Shown here: in pieces, positions 33,148 to 42,082 of the stretch | Position numbering within the stretch: the first letter of the stretch is position 1 | Layout of the letters: each line of letters begins with the position of its first letter | NCBI GenBank assembly: GCA_963976865.1 | Contig: CAXBLY010000005.1 | Span: 62,001-126,000, forward strand | DNA: 64,000 bases | DNA from: UBA1858 sp963976865 | GTDB lineage: Bacteria > Pseudomonadota > Gammaproteobacteria > UBA4575 | Direction of reading: 5' to 3' | Position numbers and translations under genes: made by a program | Notes under the pieces: model-generated | What the model was told of the DNA's origin: nothing | Seen by the model: the letters and a program-made list of their open reading frames with translations, nothing else | The model's database searches: none

Positions 33148-33348
33148 ATGTCTAAAAAAATATCCAAATCAAAAGCAAAGAAAACAGCCGCAACGATTGC
33201 ACGTAAAGCGGTTAAGAAAGCTGGCGTGAAAAAGAAAAAGTCAAAGACAATCAAGAAAGCAATGAAAGCCGCCTTGAAGCCTGTAAGAAAAGGTTCAAAA
33301 GGCAAAGCCAAAAAGGCTGCGCGTAAGGTAGCTAAAAAGGCATCCTAA
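33148..33348 (+). CDS. Histone H1-like lysine-rich nucleoid protein
   Basis: A 66-aa protein with 26 lysines, many alanines, no acidic residues and repeated KKA/AKK blocks, like the C-terminal tails of histone H1 and bacterial Hc1/AlgP-type proteins. It should bind DNA non-specifically and compact the nucleoid. GAAGG lies 8-9 nt before the ATG. It stands alone downstream of cydAB. An unrelated frame overlaps on the other strand and looks spurious. Low sequence complexity makes family assignment approximate. Confidence 0.8.
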   Translation: MSKKISKSKAKKTAATIARKAVKKAGVKKKKSKTIKKAMKAALKPVRKGSKGKAKKAARKVAKKAS

Positions 33349-33357
33349 AACATAATT

Positions 33358-33397
33358 TCAACCCTGCATTAATATTTTACTGTGGGGTTGATTGTTT
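33358..33397 (+). terminator. Weak candidate terminator after the histone-like gene
   Basis: Arms TCAACCC (33358-33364) and GGGTTGA (33385-33391) with a 20-nt loop, followed by TTGTTTAATT. The loop is long and the tail is imperfect, but position after a monocistronic gene fits. Confidence 0.35.
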
Positions 33398-33465
33398 AAT
33401 TCAGGCAGTGAGCCTGGCGACAAGATTATTACTGAATACAGGATTCCGCTGGAAAAAGTGCTGTG

Positions 33466-34206
33466 TTAAATGTGATAAATCTCACTAGTGCGATCTCGGC
33501 TGTCAGCCCCCAGGAAATAAATAAAAGGTGCGGTGACAGTGTCAGCTGAGGGAAACTCGCTGGGGTTGATGCCAGGGTAATTATGAGTACGCAAATCTGT
33601 TCTCACAATACCTGGATGCACACCGTTAACGCGAATTTTCTGGTCGCCATCCAGTTCGTCAGCGAGTATTTTTAACAGGCTGACCTGTCCATATTTACTC
33701 ACACCGTAAGCCCCCCAATATGCTTTGTTGGTTTCATCAACAGTAAACAGTATGGATGGGTCCTGGCTATTTCTGAGTAATGGGATAACCGCGCGTGAAA
33801 GCAGAAATGGTGCATGCAAGTGCAGGGTGATTAATTTTGACCAGGTTGGAATATCAATATTCTGTAGTGGTGTCAGACCACCTACGCGTCCAGCATTATG
33901 AAGTAGTCCGTCAAGTTTCCCGTATTCCTTGTCGATAGAATCTGCAATGGTCTGGTAATCGTCTGCGCCGGCAGATTCCAGATCGATATTTAAGATGGCA
34001 GGTTGAGGGGCTTTTAATGCAACTATTTCATCGTAGGTGTGCTCTAGTCTTTTTAAATCTTTTGCTACTAGTAACACGGTAGCACCAAGACGTGCGCACT
34101 CCAGTGCAACTGCTTTTCCAATACCGCGGCTCGCACCTGTAATTAAAATAATTCTGTCTTTTAGGTATTCCTGTGATGGCTGGAATGTCTTTAAATTATT
34201 ATCCAT
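33466..34206 (-). CDS. yciK: YciK-type short-chain dehydrogenase
   Basis: Short-chain dehydrogenase/reductase of about 246 aa from ATG 34206. The cofactor motif TGASRGIG is near the N-terminus, HNAGRVGGLTPL and the catalytic Tyr-Lys pair YGVSK follow, then VNGVHPGIVRTDLR. FTVDETNKAYWGAYGVSKYG and the position downstream of ubiG and the HAD phosphatase identify YciK; the substrate is not known. Its start overlaps the rmuC end by 8 bp, so translation is probably coupled. Confidence 0.88.
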   Translation of the reverse strand: MDNNLKTFQPSQEYLKDRIILITGASRGIGKAVALECARLGATVLLVAKDLKRLEHTYDEIVALKAPQPAILNIDLESAGADDYQTIADSIDKEYGKLDGLLHNAGRVGGLTPLQNIDIPTWSKLITLHLHAPFLLSRAVIPLLRNSQDPSILFTVDETNKAYWGAYGVSKYGQVSLLKILADELDGDQKIRVNGVHPGIVRTDLRTHNYPGINPSEFPSADTVTAPFIYFLGADSRDRTSEIYHI

Positions 34207-35497
34207 GTTTGTCTTGTTGTATGGTTGGAATGTCTCGAGTTTTCTTTTCAATTTCGTCGATCAGCGGAATCTCTTCTTTGGCCTGTATGCCAAGCTCAGT
34301 GAATTTTCGCGCGCCCGGTAATACCTGTCGTTCCAGTGAGCCGATAGCTTTGTTGTAATTGCCAACACTGTCGTCCAGATTTTTCCCCACTTTCTGCAAA
34401 TGTGAGCAGAAAGAAAACAAACGCTTGTAAAGATCCTGTGCCAGGTCACGCACATGCTCAGCATTTTCAGATATTGAAGCTTGTTGCCATCCATAAGCAA
34501 CTGAGCGCAGCAACGCAACTAATGTGGTGGGTGTGGCCAGAATAACGCGGTTGGCAAAAGCATCTTCCAGTAACTTGTCGTCATAGTCGAGTGCAGAGGT
34601 AAGGAATTGCTCGCCAGGAATGAATAAAATAACAAAGTCTGGTGACTGCTTGAATTGAGACCAGTAAGCTTTGCTGGCAAGTTCTTTCATGCGTTCGCGT
34701 ACTTTGCGTGCATGACGTTTTAACTGAACTTCGCGTTCTTGCTGGTTATTAGCCTGAACAGCACCCAGATAAGCATCTAAAGGTGTTTTTGCATCAACAA
34801 TCAGTTCACGTTTTTCCGGCATGCGCACGATCATGTCGGGGCGAATATTTTTCCCGTCATCGACTTCGACGTGAGTTTGTTCTTCAAAGTCGCAATGTTT
34901 CACCATGCCGGCTAATTCAGCTAAACGTCTTAGGGTTAATTCTCCCCATTGACCGCGTACTTCTGGCCTGCGTAATGCGCGTACTAGCTGTTCTGTCTCT
35001 GACTGCAGACCATGCTGTGCTTCGGTAACCAGCTTCAGTTGTGTAGTGATTGAACCAAAGGCTTCTTTGCGTTCTTTCTCGATAGCTGAGATCTGCTGTT
35101 CAGTTTTATGTAATGCTTCTGCCATGGGTTTCAAAAGAGTCTCGATAGATTTCTCTTTCTCGGTTAAGTTGGCTTGAGCGCGAGACTCGAATAACCCCAG
35201 TTTTTGTTGAGCGAGTTGCAGGAATGATTCGCTGTTTGAATCCAGCGCATGCTTTGATAATGCGCTGAAGCTTTCTTTTAGTTGTTCGCGTGACTCATTG
35301 AGTGCAGCAATTTTTTCAAGGTTCTGCGCCTGCTCAACCTGTAGCCTTGTGTAGATGTCATTATTTTTTTCGTGTAGCGCGAGAATATTTTTATCCAGAC
35401 GCGCACGGGTAATAAGATAGGCGATCAGTGCGCCTAATAGGGCAGCAATGCCTAGTGCAACGCCAAGTTGCCAGCTGAGTTCAAGTTCCCACGTCAT
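34199..35497 (-). CDS. rmuC: DNA recombination protein RmuC
   Basis: A 432-aa RmuC-family protein, thought to limit recombination between inverted repeats; the nuclease-like core is at the C-terminal half. N-terminal transmembrane helix (LGVALGIAALLGALIAYLI), long coiled coil (~30-170), then QLVRALRRPEVRGQWGELTLRRLAELAGM, RPDMIVRMPEKRELIVDAKTPLDAYLGA, FVILFIPGEQFLTSAL and ILATPTTLVALLRSVAYGWQQ. It sits between the HAD phosphatase and yciK, genes adjacent to each other in Pseudomonas. It overlaps the phosphatase end by 17 bp. Confidence 0.93.
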   Translation of the reverse strand: MTWELELSWQLGVALGIAALLGALIAYLITRARLDKNILALHEKNNDIYTRLQVEQAQNLEKIAALNESREQLKESFSALSKHALDSNSESFLQLAQQKLGLFESRAQANLTEKEKSIETLLKPMAEALHKTEQQISAIEKERKEAFGSITTQLKLVTEAQHGLQSETEQLVRALRRPEVRGQWGELTLRRLAELAGMVKHCDFEEQTHVEVDDGKNIRPDMIVRMPEKRELIVDAKTPLDAYLGAVQANNQQEREVQLKRHARKVRERMKELASKAYWSQFKQSPDFVILFIPGEQFLTSALDYDDKLLEDAFANRVILATPTTLVALLRSVAYGWQQASISENAEHVRDLAQDLYKRLFSFCSHLQKVGKNLDDSVGNYNKAIGSLERQVLPGARKFTELGIQAKEEIPLIDEIEKKTRDIPTIQQDKHG

Positions 35498-36179
35498 TGA
35501 TAGGTGCGCTTAGTTGTATGTGGTTTAATAATTCCTGTGGGTTATTGATTGTAAAATCGGCTCCCCACTGGTCTGTATCAACGTCCGGCTCTATGTAGCC
35601 ATAACGGGCAACACAAGTATACATGCCCGCAGCATTGCCAGCATAAATGTCGCGTGGGTCATCTCCGATGTAAATAGTGTGATGTGGTGATAATTTTATT
35701 GTTTCGCTGGCAAGCAGTAGTGGTTCAGGGTTCGGTTTGCGCACAGTTAATGTGTCACCACTAACGATACATGATGGACGGCTTGATAGTGATAATTTCT
35801 CGAGTAATGAATGGGTCAGCTCCTCCGGTTTGTTTGTGACGATTCCCCACGGAATATCCTGATTCTCAATCGTTTGCAAAAGCTGCTCCATGCCGTTAAA
35901 TAAACGGGTTTCCACGCATATTGACTTGGCATAATGTTGTAGAAATTGTTGTCGAAGTGATTCGAATTGCTGGTCACATGTGATCTCCGGGAAGCCATAA
36001 CGTGTGAGTGCAACGCTGCCTTGTGAAGCCAGATTTCTAAGCTTGTCAAAGTCACAGCCAGGCCGGTCATGGCATTTTAATAAATTATTTAGTGCCAGTA
36101 CGAGGTCCGGCGCAGTATCCAGTAATGTGCCATCCAGGTCAAAAAGCACTGCATGGATCGGTGTGGTGACATTACTCAA
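35481..36179 (-). CDS. HAD-family phosphatase, Gph/MupP type
   Basis: A 232-aa HAD phosphatase: catalytic FDLDGTLLDTAPDL, then VTNKP (motif II), KPNPEPLLLA (motif III) and YIGDDPRDIYAGNAAGM (motif IV). By family it could be phosphoglycolate phosphatase. By position, directly after ubiG and near yciK, it corresponds to Pseudomonas MupP, which dephosphorylates N-acetylmuramic acid 6-phosphate in wall recycling; I lean to MupP. No ATG lies near the conserved start. A TTG at 36179 overlaps the ubiG stop (TTGA) and gives LSNVTTPIHAVLFDLDG. Longer upstream starts would overlap ubiG by over 100 bp. Confidence 0.85.
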   Translation of the reverse strand: MSNVTTPIHAVLFDLDGTLLDTAPDLVLALNNLLKCHDRPGCDFDKLRNLASQGSVALTRYGFPEITCDQQFESLRQQFLQHYAKSICVETRLFNGMEQLLQTIENQDIPWGIVTNKPEELTHSLLEKLSLSSRPSCIVSGDTLTVRKPNPEPLLLASETIKLSPHHTIYIGDDPRDIYAGNAAGMYTCVARYGYIEPDVDTDQWGADFTINNPQELLNHIQLSAPINDVGT

Positions 36180-36886
36180 AGCGCTGTTTTCTTGGTATGT
36201 AGCAGGTAGTTCACGCTGACGTCGCGACCAAGCCAATAATGTCGGGTGATAGGGTTGTAACTCATACCAGTTAATTCCTGTGGAATAAGTCTGTTGTTGC
36301 GACACCATCTATCAAGTTCAGAAGGGCGGATAAATTTTTGATATTCGTGTGTTCCCTTGGGCAATAGATTGAGAATATATTCAGCGCCAATGACGGCAAA
36401 CAGATATGACTTTGGATTTCGATTGAGGGTGGAAAAAAATACATGCCCGCCCGGTTTTACTAATCTGGTGCATGCAGCGACAATACTTTCGGGGCTGGGG
36501 ACATGTTCCAGCATTTCCAGACATGTGACAACATCATAGGATTCGGGTTCGCGTTCAGCAATACTTTCAGCCGATATCATTTCGTAGCTGATATCCAGAT
36601 TGCTTTCTTTTGCATGTAGCTGCGCTACTGAAAGAGGTGCTTTGCCCAGATCAATGCCTTTAACGCTTGCACCTTTAGCGGCCATACTTTCAGATAAAAT
36701 GCCTCCGCCACAGCCAACGTCGAGCACTTTTTTCCCTGAGAGCGTTACGCGATCATTAATAAAATTTAACCGCAGTGGGTTGATGTCATGCAGTGGTTTG
36801 AATTCACTGTCTCTGTCCCACCAGCGATAGGCAAGATCTTCAAATTTTGCGATTTCAGCAGGGTCGAAATTGTCTGTGTTATTCAT
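36176..36886 (-). CDS. ubiG: Ubiquinone biosynthesis O-methyltransferase UbiG
   Basis: Catalyses both O-methylations in ubiquinone synthesis. The 236-aa protein has FEDLAYRWWDRDSEFKPLHDINPLRLNFI at the N-terminus, SAM motif VLDVGCGGGILSESMA, CLEMLEHVPSPESIVAACTRLVKPGG and FFSTLNRNPKSYLFAVIGAEYILNLLPKGTHEY, all diagnostic. It starts 15 bp after mtaD and overlaps the phosphatase by 4 bp, so it is part of one leftward operon. Confidence 0.96.
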   Translation of the reverse strand: MNNTDNFDPAEIAKFEDLAYRWWDRDSEFKPLHDINPLRLNFINDRVTLSGKKVLDVGCGGGILSESMAAKGASVKGIDLGKAPLSVAQLHAKESNLDISYEMISAESIAEREPESYDVVTCLEMLEHVPSPESIVAACTRLVKPGGHVFFSTLNRNPKSYLFAVIGAEYILNLLPKGTHEYQKFIRPSELDRWCRNNRLIPQELTGMSYNPITRHYWLGRDVSVNYLLHTKKTAL

Positions 36887-36901
36887 GTTGATAAATTCGG
36901 T

Positions 36902-38218
36902 TTAGTGTTGTGAGATTTTTCTGGCCCATTGTTCAGTTTTGGCAATAATTTCATCTTCGCTGACTGTAGTAAGTGTACGGTCTCGTAATAACTGACGACC
37001 CGAAACAAAAACATCAGAGACGCGACTGTGATTTGTGTTGTAAACAAGGTGGCTGTGAATGTCATACAGAGGATGACCTTCAATGCGGTCACAACTGATG
37101 GCAATAATATCTGCAGATTTTCCTTTCTCAAGTGAGCCAATTTCGTCGTCAAGACCAAATGCCCTGGCTGCTTCTATTGTCGCAGAACGAATTGCCTGCC
37201 TGGCAGAAAAAGCAGTGGCTTCTCCACTGACTCCTTTAGCAATTAAAGCCGCAGAGCGAATTTCAGAAAACATATCCAGATCATCATTACTGGCACTGCT
37301 ATCGGTGCCAATGAGGACGCGCGTATTGTTTTTAAGTAATTCATGCGTTGGGCAAAAACCGCTGGCAAGCTTCATATTGGATTCAGGACAGTGAATAACC
37401 GTGACACCTGCTTCCGATACCTGTTGTATTTCTTCTTGATTGAGCTGGGTCATATGAACTGCGAGCAGGTTGGGGTTAACCAGGCCAAGTTTATCCAGAC
37501 GCTGGAGTGGGCGCATGCCAAACTCTTTGATACTTGCCTCAATTTCCGATTTCGTTTCATGAATATGCATATGAACAGGCAGATCCAGTTCGTTTGCATA
37601 GCTGTTTATTTTGCTCAGCGTGCTGTCAGAAGTCGTATAAGGTGCGTGTGGTGCGAATACATTGGTAATTAAGGGATCAGTTTTATAGTCATCATAAAGT
37701 GACAGGCCTTTGGATAAGTATTCGTCAGGTGATGAGGCATAGGCAGTTGGAAATTCAAGCGCGATCATTCCAATAACAGCTCTTATTCCAATAGTAGATG
37801 CAACACGTGCAGTCACATGAGGGAAAAAATACATGTCGTTGAAGCAGGTTGTGCCACCGCGCAGCATTTCGGCAATGGCAAGTTCACTGCCGTCATGGAC
37901 AAAGCTTTCATCTGCCCATTTTTGTTCAATTGGCCAAATGTGATTTTGCAACCACTCCATGAGTGGAATATCGCTTGCAATGCCGCGTAGCAAAGACATT
38001 GCTGCGTGGGTATGTGCATTGATGAGACCAGGCATTAAAATGTGATTGTCATATTGAATATGAGAATTAGCACTATATAGCTCAAGTGCTTTTTGACTCG
38101 GCAGGATATCGACAATACGTCCATTCTCTATTGCGATGGAATGATTGGAGAGTACAGAATTTTCTACATCCACCGGCACGATATGGCGAGCAGATAAAAG
38201 TGTTTGGATTGTGCGCAT
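36902..38218 (-). CDS. mtaD: 5-methylthioadenosine/S-adenosylhomocysteine deaminase
   Basis: Amidohydrolase (TRZ/ATZ family) of 438 aa. Metal ligands HTH in NAHTHAAM (~69-75), HMHIHETKSE (~215), VIHCPESNMKLASG and the aspartate in GTDSSASNDDLDMF. It deaminates methylthioadenosine and/or S-adenosylhomocysteine to the inosine forms, which, with MtnP and MtnA, recovers methionine. It is divergent from mtnA with a 58-bp shared promoter region, which supports the role. Guanine or other deaminase activities are less likely. Confidence 0.88.
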   Translation of the reverse strand: MRTIQTLLSARHIVPVDVENSVLSNHSIAIENGRIVDILPSQKALELYSANSHIQYDNHILMPGLINAHTHAAMSLLRGIASDIPLMEWLQNHIWPIEQKWADESFVHDGSELAIAEMLRGGTTCFNDMYFFPHVTARVASTIGIRAVIGMIALEFPTAYASSPDEYLSKGLSLYDDYKTDPLITNVFAPHAPYTTSDSTLSKINSYANELDLPVHMHIHETKSEIEASIKEFGMRPLQRLDKLGLVNPNLLAVHMTQLNQEEIQQVSEAGVTVIHCPESNMKLASGFCPTHELLKNNTRVLIGTDSSASNDDLDMFSEIRSAALIAKGVSGEATAFSARQAIRSATIEAARAFGLDDEIGSLEKGKSADIIAISCDRIEGHPLYDIHSHLVYNTNHSRVSDVFVSGRQLLRDRTLTTVSEDEIIAKTEQWARKISQH

Positions 38219-38276
38219 ATAATTAAACTTACCTTTCTAACCTGCTTAGGACAAGCAAAACCTTGAATTTAATATT

Positions 38277-39326
38277 ATGGATAAATCATTGCCTAATCGA
38301 GCCATTGAATGGCGAGATCGACAGTTAATTCTGCTGGATCAGCGCCGGCTGCCTAATGCTGTAGAATTTTTATCTATTGATACTGTTAGCGGAACATTTG
38401 ATGCGATAAGAGACATGGTGGTGCGGGGAGCACCTGCCATAGGTATTACCGCCGCTTATGGTGTGGTTTTGTCAGCATTGAAGCATCAGCAGCTGGATGA
38501 CGGTAACGCAAGACAACAGATAAATACAGATATTGCCAGACTGAGTACAGCGCGACCAACCGCGGTGAATTTAGCGTGGGCTTTGCAGCGAATGCAGAAA
38601 TGCCTGCAAAATCAAAACTCTGTATGTCTGAATTCGCTGGAAAAAGAGGCCATAGCAATTCATCAGGAGGATATTGCCGCAAATAAAGTGATGGGTGAAT
38701 TGGGTGCAAGTTTTATGGACGCACAAAGTACGGTCATGACGCACTGTAATGCTGGTGCCCTGGCAACGGGAGGATATGGCACAGCATTGGGGGTGATACG
38801 CTCAGCCTTTGCGCATGGGAAACTGGAAAAGGTTTTTGCGAACGAGACGCGTCCCTGGTTCCAGGGTTCAAGATTGACGGCCTGGGAGCTTGAGCAGGAA
38901 CAGATTCCTGTTAATTTGATTTGTGATTCCGCAGCAGCAAGCGCACTACGTGCGCATCATGTCGACTGGATTATCGTTGGTGCTGATCGTGTGGCAGCAA
39001 ATGGGGATGTTGCGAATAAAATTGGTACCTACAGTTTGGCAGTGCTGGCAAAGCACATGGGAAAAAAGTTTATGGTGGTGGCGCCAACCAGCACGATTGA
39101 TCTGAATTCTGCCAGTGGTGATGATATTGAAATAGAGCAACGCGATCGTCAGGAAGTCACTAATGTGGGTGGAAATATCATGGCAACAGAAGGTGCTAAG
39201 GTGTGGAATCCTGTATTTGATGTGACACCGGCAGCGCTAATAGATGTGCTGATTACTGAGCGGGGTGCGGTAGAAAACCCAAACACATCGAAAATTGTTC
39301 AATTATTCAGCAAGCAGGATGTGTAA
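38277..39326 (+). CDS. mtnA: S-methyl-5-thioribose-1-phosphate isomerase
   Basis: Converts methylthioribose 1-phosphate to methylthioribulose 1-phosphate in methionine salvage. The 349-aa protein has IRDMVVRGAPAIGITAAYG, VMTHCNAGALATGGYGTALGVI with the catalytic cysteine, NETRPWFQGSRLTAWEL and IVGADRVAANGDVANKIGTY with the catalytic aspartate. The ATG lies at 38277, close to the divergent mtaD start. Lies 149 bp before gyrA. Confidence 0.95.
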   Translation: MDKSLPNRAIEWRDRQLILLDQRRLPNAVEFLSIDTVSGTFDAIRDMVVRGAPAIGITAAYGVVLSALKHQQLDDGNARQQINTDIARLSTARPTAVNLAWALQRMQKCLQNQNSVCLNSLEKEAIAIHQEDIAANKVMGELGASFMDAQSTVMTHCNAGALATGGYGTALGVIRSAFAHGKLEKVFANETRPWFQGSRLTAWELEQEQIPVNLICDSAAASALRAHHVDWIIVGADRVAANGDVANKIGTYSLAVLAKHMGKKFMVVAPTSTIDLNSASGDDIEIEQRDRQEVTNVGGNIMATEGAKVWNPVFDVTPAALIDVLITERGAVENPNTSKIVQLFSKQDV

Positions 39327-39403
39327 CACGTGCTGGCGTATTTCCTGTAAACAGCAAAATGTACCTAGCACAGCCTGATTTCGCCATTTTTCGTTTTTGC
39401 AGA

Positions 39404-39435
39404 TTTACTCTTATGGGGGAAAGGTGTGGTATAAT
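39404..39435 (+). promoter_or_regulatory. gyrA promoter with extended -10
   Basis: TATAAT at 39430-39435 is preceded by TGG (39427-39429), giving the extended -10 TGnTATAAT. The best -35 candidates (TTTACT at 39404-39409 or TTACTC one base later) have long spacing of 19-20 bp, which the extended -10 can offset. Transcription would begin near 39442, leaving a leader of about 34 nt before gyrA. Confidence 0.6.
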
Positions 39436-39475
39436 TTCCGGTTCATAAGGAACTAAATCCCTCTGCGTTGATTTA

Positions 39476-42061
39476 ATGGCATCTATAGCAAAAGAAATAC
39501 TTTCGGTTAACCTGGAAGATGAAATGCGTAAGTCCTATCTGGACTACGCCATGAGTGTCATTGTGGGCCGTGCTCTACCCGACGTAAGAGATGGTCTGAA
39601 ACCAGTACACAGACGTGCATTATTTGCCATGCATGAGTTGGGTAATGACTGGAATAAACCTTATAAAAAATCTGCTCGTGTTGTCGGTGATGTGATTGGT
39701 AAATATCACCCGCATGGTGACACCGCTGTCTATGACACTATTGTTAGAATGGCGCAGGATTTTTCAATGCGCTACATGCTGGTTGATGGCCAGGGTAACT
39801 TTGGTTCCGTGGATGGTGATTCGCCAGCCGCAATGCGATATACCGAAGTGCGAATGTCCAAGATCGCGCATGAGGTTTTATCCGATCTGGATAAAGACAC
39901 AGTCGAATTTATCCCAAACTATGACGAAACAGAAAAAGAACCTTCGGTTCTACCTTCCAGAACTCCAAATTTATTAATCAATGGTTCCTCCGGTATTGCG
40001 GTCGGCATGGCGACCAATATTCCGCCACATAATCTGACTGAGATCATAAATGCATGTATCGCCATGATTGAGAACCCAGAGCTGTCGGTGATGGATATTA
40101 TGGAGCATGTGCCGGGGCCGGATTTTCCAACTTCCGCGATTATTAACGGCAAGAAGGGCATTGTTGACGCTTATCAGACAGGTCGTGGGAAAATATATCT
40201 GCGTGCACGCAGTCACATTGAAACAGATGAAAAAACCAACCGTGAAACCATTGTTATTACAGAGCTTCCATACCAGGTAAACAAAGCCCGGTTAATTGAA
40301 AAGATTGCTGATCTGGTTAAAGAGAAACGTATAGAAGGCATTTCTCCAGGTGGGCTGCGCGATGAGTCTGATAAAGACGGAATGCGTATTGTGATTGAAT
40401 TGCGACGTGGCGAAGTCAGTGAGGTTATGCTGAATAATTTATACCAGCACACACAAATGCAGAATGTGTTTGGTATTAATATGGTCGCGTTGGTAGATGG
40501 CCAGCCACGGCTATTAAATATAAAACAAATCCTGCAGGCATTTTTACGTCATCGTCGTGAAGTCGTCACGCGACGTACTATGTTTGAACTGCGTAAAGCA
40601 CGAGATAAAGCCCATATCCTGGAAGGGCAGGCTGTAGCACTTGCGAATATTGATGAAGTCATAGCGCTGATCAAATCATCGAACACGCCGGCAGATGCAA
40701 AAGCGGCGTTAGTAGGACAGGGCTGGGTACCTGGTGCAGTCACAAGTATGCTGGAACGTTCAGGTGCTGAAGCATCACGTCCGGATGATCTTGATGCTGC
40801 GTGTGGATTGCGCGACGGTAAATATTATCTGTCTGAAGTACAAGCGCAGGCGATTCTTGATTTACGACTGCATCGACTGACAGGACTGGAACAAGAAAAA
40901 ATCGTTAAAGACTTTAGTGAGTTGCTGGAAGAGATTGCAGCTTTTCTTGCTATTCTGGAAAGTCCCGATCGTTTAATGGAAGTGATTCGTGAAGAATTAG
41001 AAGAAATTAAAGAAAAGTATGGTGATGAACGCAAAACTGAAATCACCACGACTAAAGTCGACCTTGCGATGGAAGATCTGATTCAGGAAGAAGATGTTGT
41101 TGTCACATTGTCGCATGCGGGTTATGCCAAAGCACAACCATTGGATGTATATCAGGCGCAAAGACGCGGTGGTCGAGGTAAAGCTGCAACTTCGGTTAAA
41201 GAAGAAGATTTTGTCGACAATTTATTTGTCGCCAATACCCACGATACTATTTTATGTTTCTCCAGCCAGGGTAAAGTGTACTGGCTTAAAGTGTATGAAT
41301 TGCCGCAATCTGGCAGGACATCCCGAGGAAAGCCAATCGTTAATCTGTTGCCACTGCAGGAAGGCGAAAGGATTAATGCTATTCTTCCTGTGAAAGACTT
41401 TTCTCAGGACGCATACGTGTTTATGGCAACCAGCCGGGGCACGGTAAAGAAAACAGCGCTTAAAGACTTCTCGCGTCCACGAGCAAGTGGAATTATTGCT
41501 TTGGAGTTGCGCGAAAATGATCACCTGATTGGTGTGGAAATCACTACAAGTGATCACGATATCATTCTTGTGGCCAGTACAGGTAAATCAGTACGCTTCC
41601 ATGAAGATGATGTTCGACCGATGGGAAGAACAGCAACTGGTGTGCGTGGAATAAAAATTGCCGATGCAGATAGAGTAATTTCTTTGATATCAATACAGCC
41701 GGACGAAATTGAAGTGCAGGTGTTGATTGGTACGCAACGAGGCTTCGGTAAGAGAACACCAGTCCAGGACTTTCCTGTGCAAAAACGTGGTGGTCAGGGC
41801 GTCATTGCAATACAGACTTCCGGACGAAATGGTGATGTAGTGGGTGCCGTTCTGGTATCAGAGCAGGATGAAACAATGCTGATTACAGATCGTGGTACTT
41901 TGGTGCGTACACAAGTTAAAGATATTTCATCTATGGGGCGTAACACTCAGGGCGTCACACTAATTCGATTAAGTGAGGATGAGAAGCTTACTGAGGTTGA
42001 AGCAGTTCAATCCCTGTCTGGCGCTGAAGAAGACGATCAAGAAGAATCCGCACAAGAATAA
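39476..42061 (+). CDS. gyrA: DNA gyrase subunit A
   Basis: Breakage-reunion subunit of DNA gyrase, 861 aa. Catalytic tyrosine in AAMRYTEVRM (~122), quinolone region HPHGDTAVYDTIVRMAQ with Thr83 and Asp87, and the gyrase-specific GyrA box QRRGGRGK, which separates it from ParC. Six beta-propeller blades follow with an acidic tail (EEDDQEESAQE). Thr83 sits where E. coli has Ser83; Thr there is the wild-type residue in some Gammaproteobacteria. serC follows by 21 bp. Confidence 0.97.
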   Translation: MASIAKEILSVNLEDEMRKSYLDYAMSVIVGRALPDVRDGLKPVHRRALFAMHELGNDWNKPYKKSARVVGDVIGKYHPHGDTAVYDTIVRMAQDFSMRYMLVDGQGNFGSVDGDSPAAMRYTEVRMSKIAHEVLSDLDKDTVEFIPNYDETEKEPSVLPSRTPNLLINGSSGIAVGMATNIPPHNLTEIINACIAMIENPELSVMDIMEHVPGPDFPTSAIINGKKGIVDAYQTGRGKIYLRARSHIETDEKTNRETIVITELPYQVNKARLIEKIADLVKEKRIEGISPGGLRDESDKDGMRIVIELRRGEVSEVMLNNLYQHTQMQNVFGINMVALVDGQPRLLNIKQILQAFLRHRREVVTRRTMFELRKARDKAHILEGQAVALANIDEVIALIKSSNTPADAKAALVGQGWVPGAVTSMLERSGAEASRPDDLDAACGLRDGKYYLSEVQAQAILDLRLHRLTGLEQEKIVKDFSELLEEIAAFLAILESPDRLMEVIREELEEIKEKYGDERKTEITTTKVDLAMEDLIQEEDVVVTLSHAGYAKAQPLDVYQAQRRGGRGKAATSVKEEDFVDNLFVANTHDTILCFSSQGKVYWLKVYELPQSGRTSRGKPIVNLLPLQEGERINAILPVKDFSQDAYVFMATSRGTVKKTALKDFSRPRASGIIALELRENDHLIGVEITTSDHDIILVASTGKSVRFHEDDVRPMGRTATGVRGIKIADADRVISLISIQPDEIEVQVLIGTQRGFGKRTPVQDFPVQKRGGQGVIAIQTSGRNGDVVGAVLVSEQDETMLITDRGTLVRTQVKDISSMGRNTQGVTLIRLSEDEKLTEVEAVQSLSGAEEDDQEESAQE

Positions 42062-42082
42062 TTTGTCAGTTAATTATCGCTA

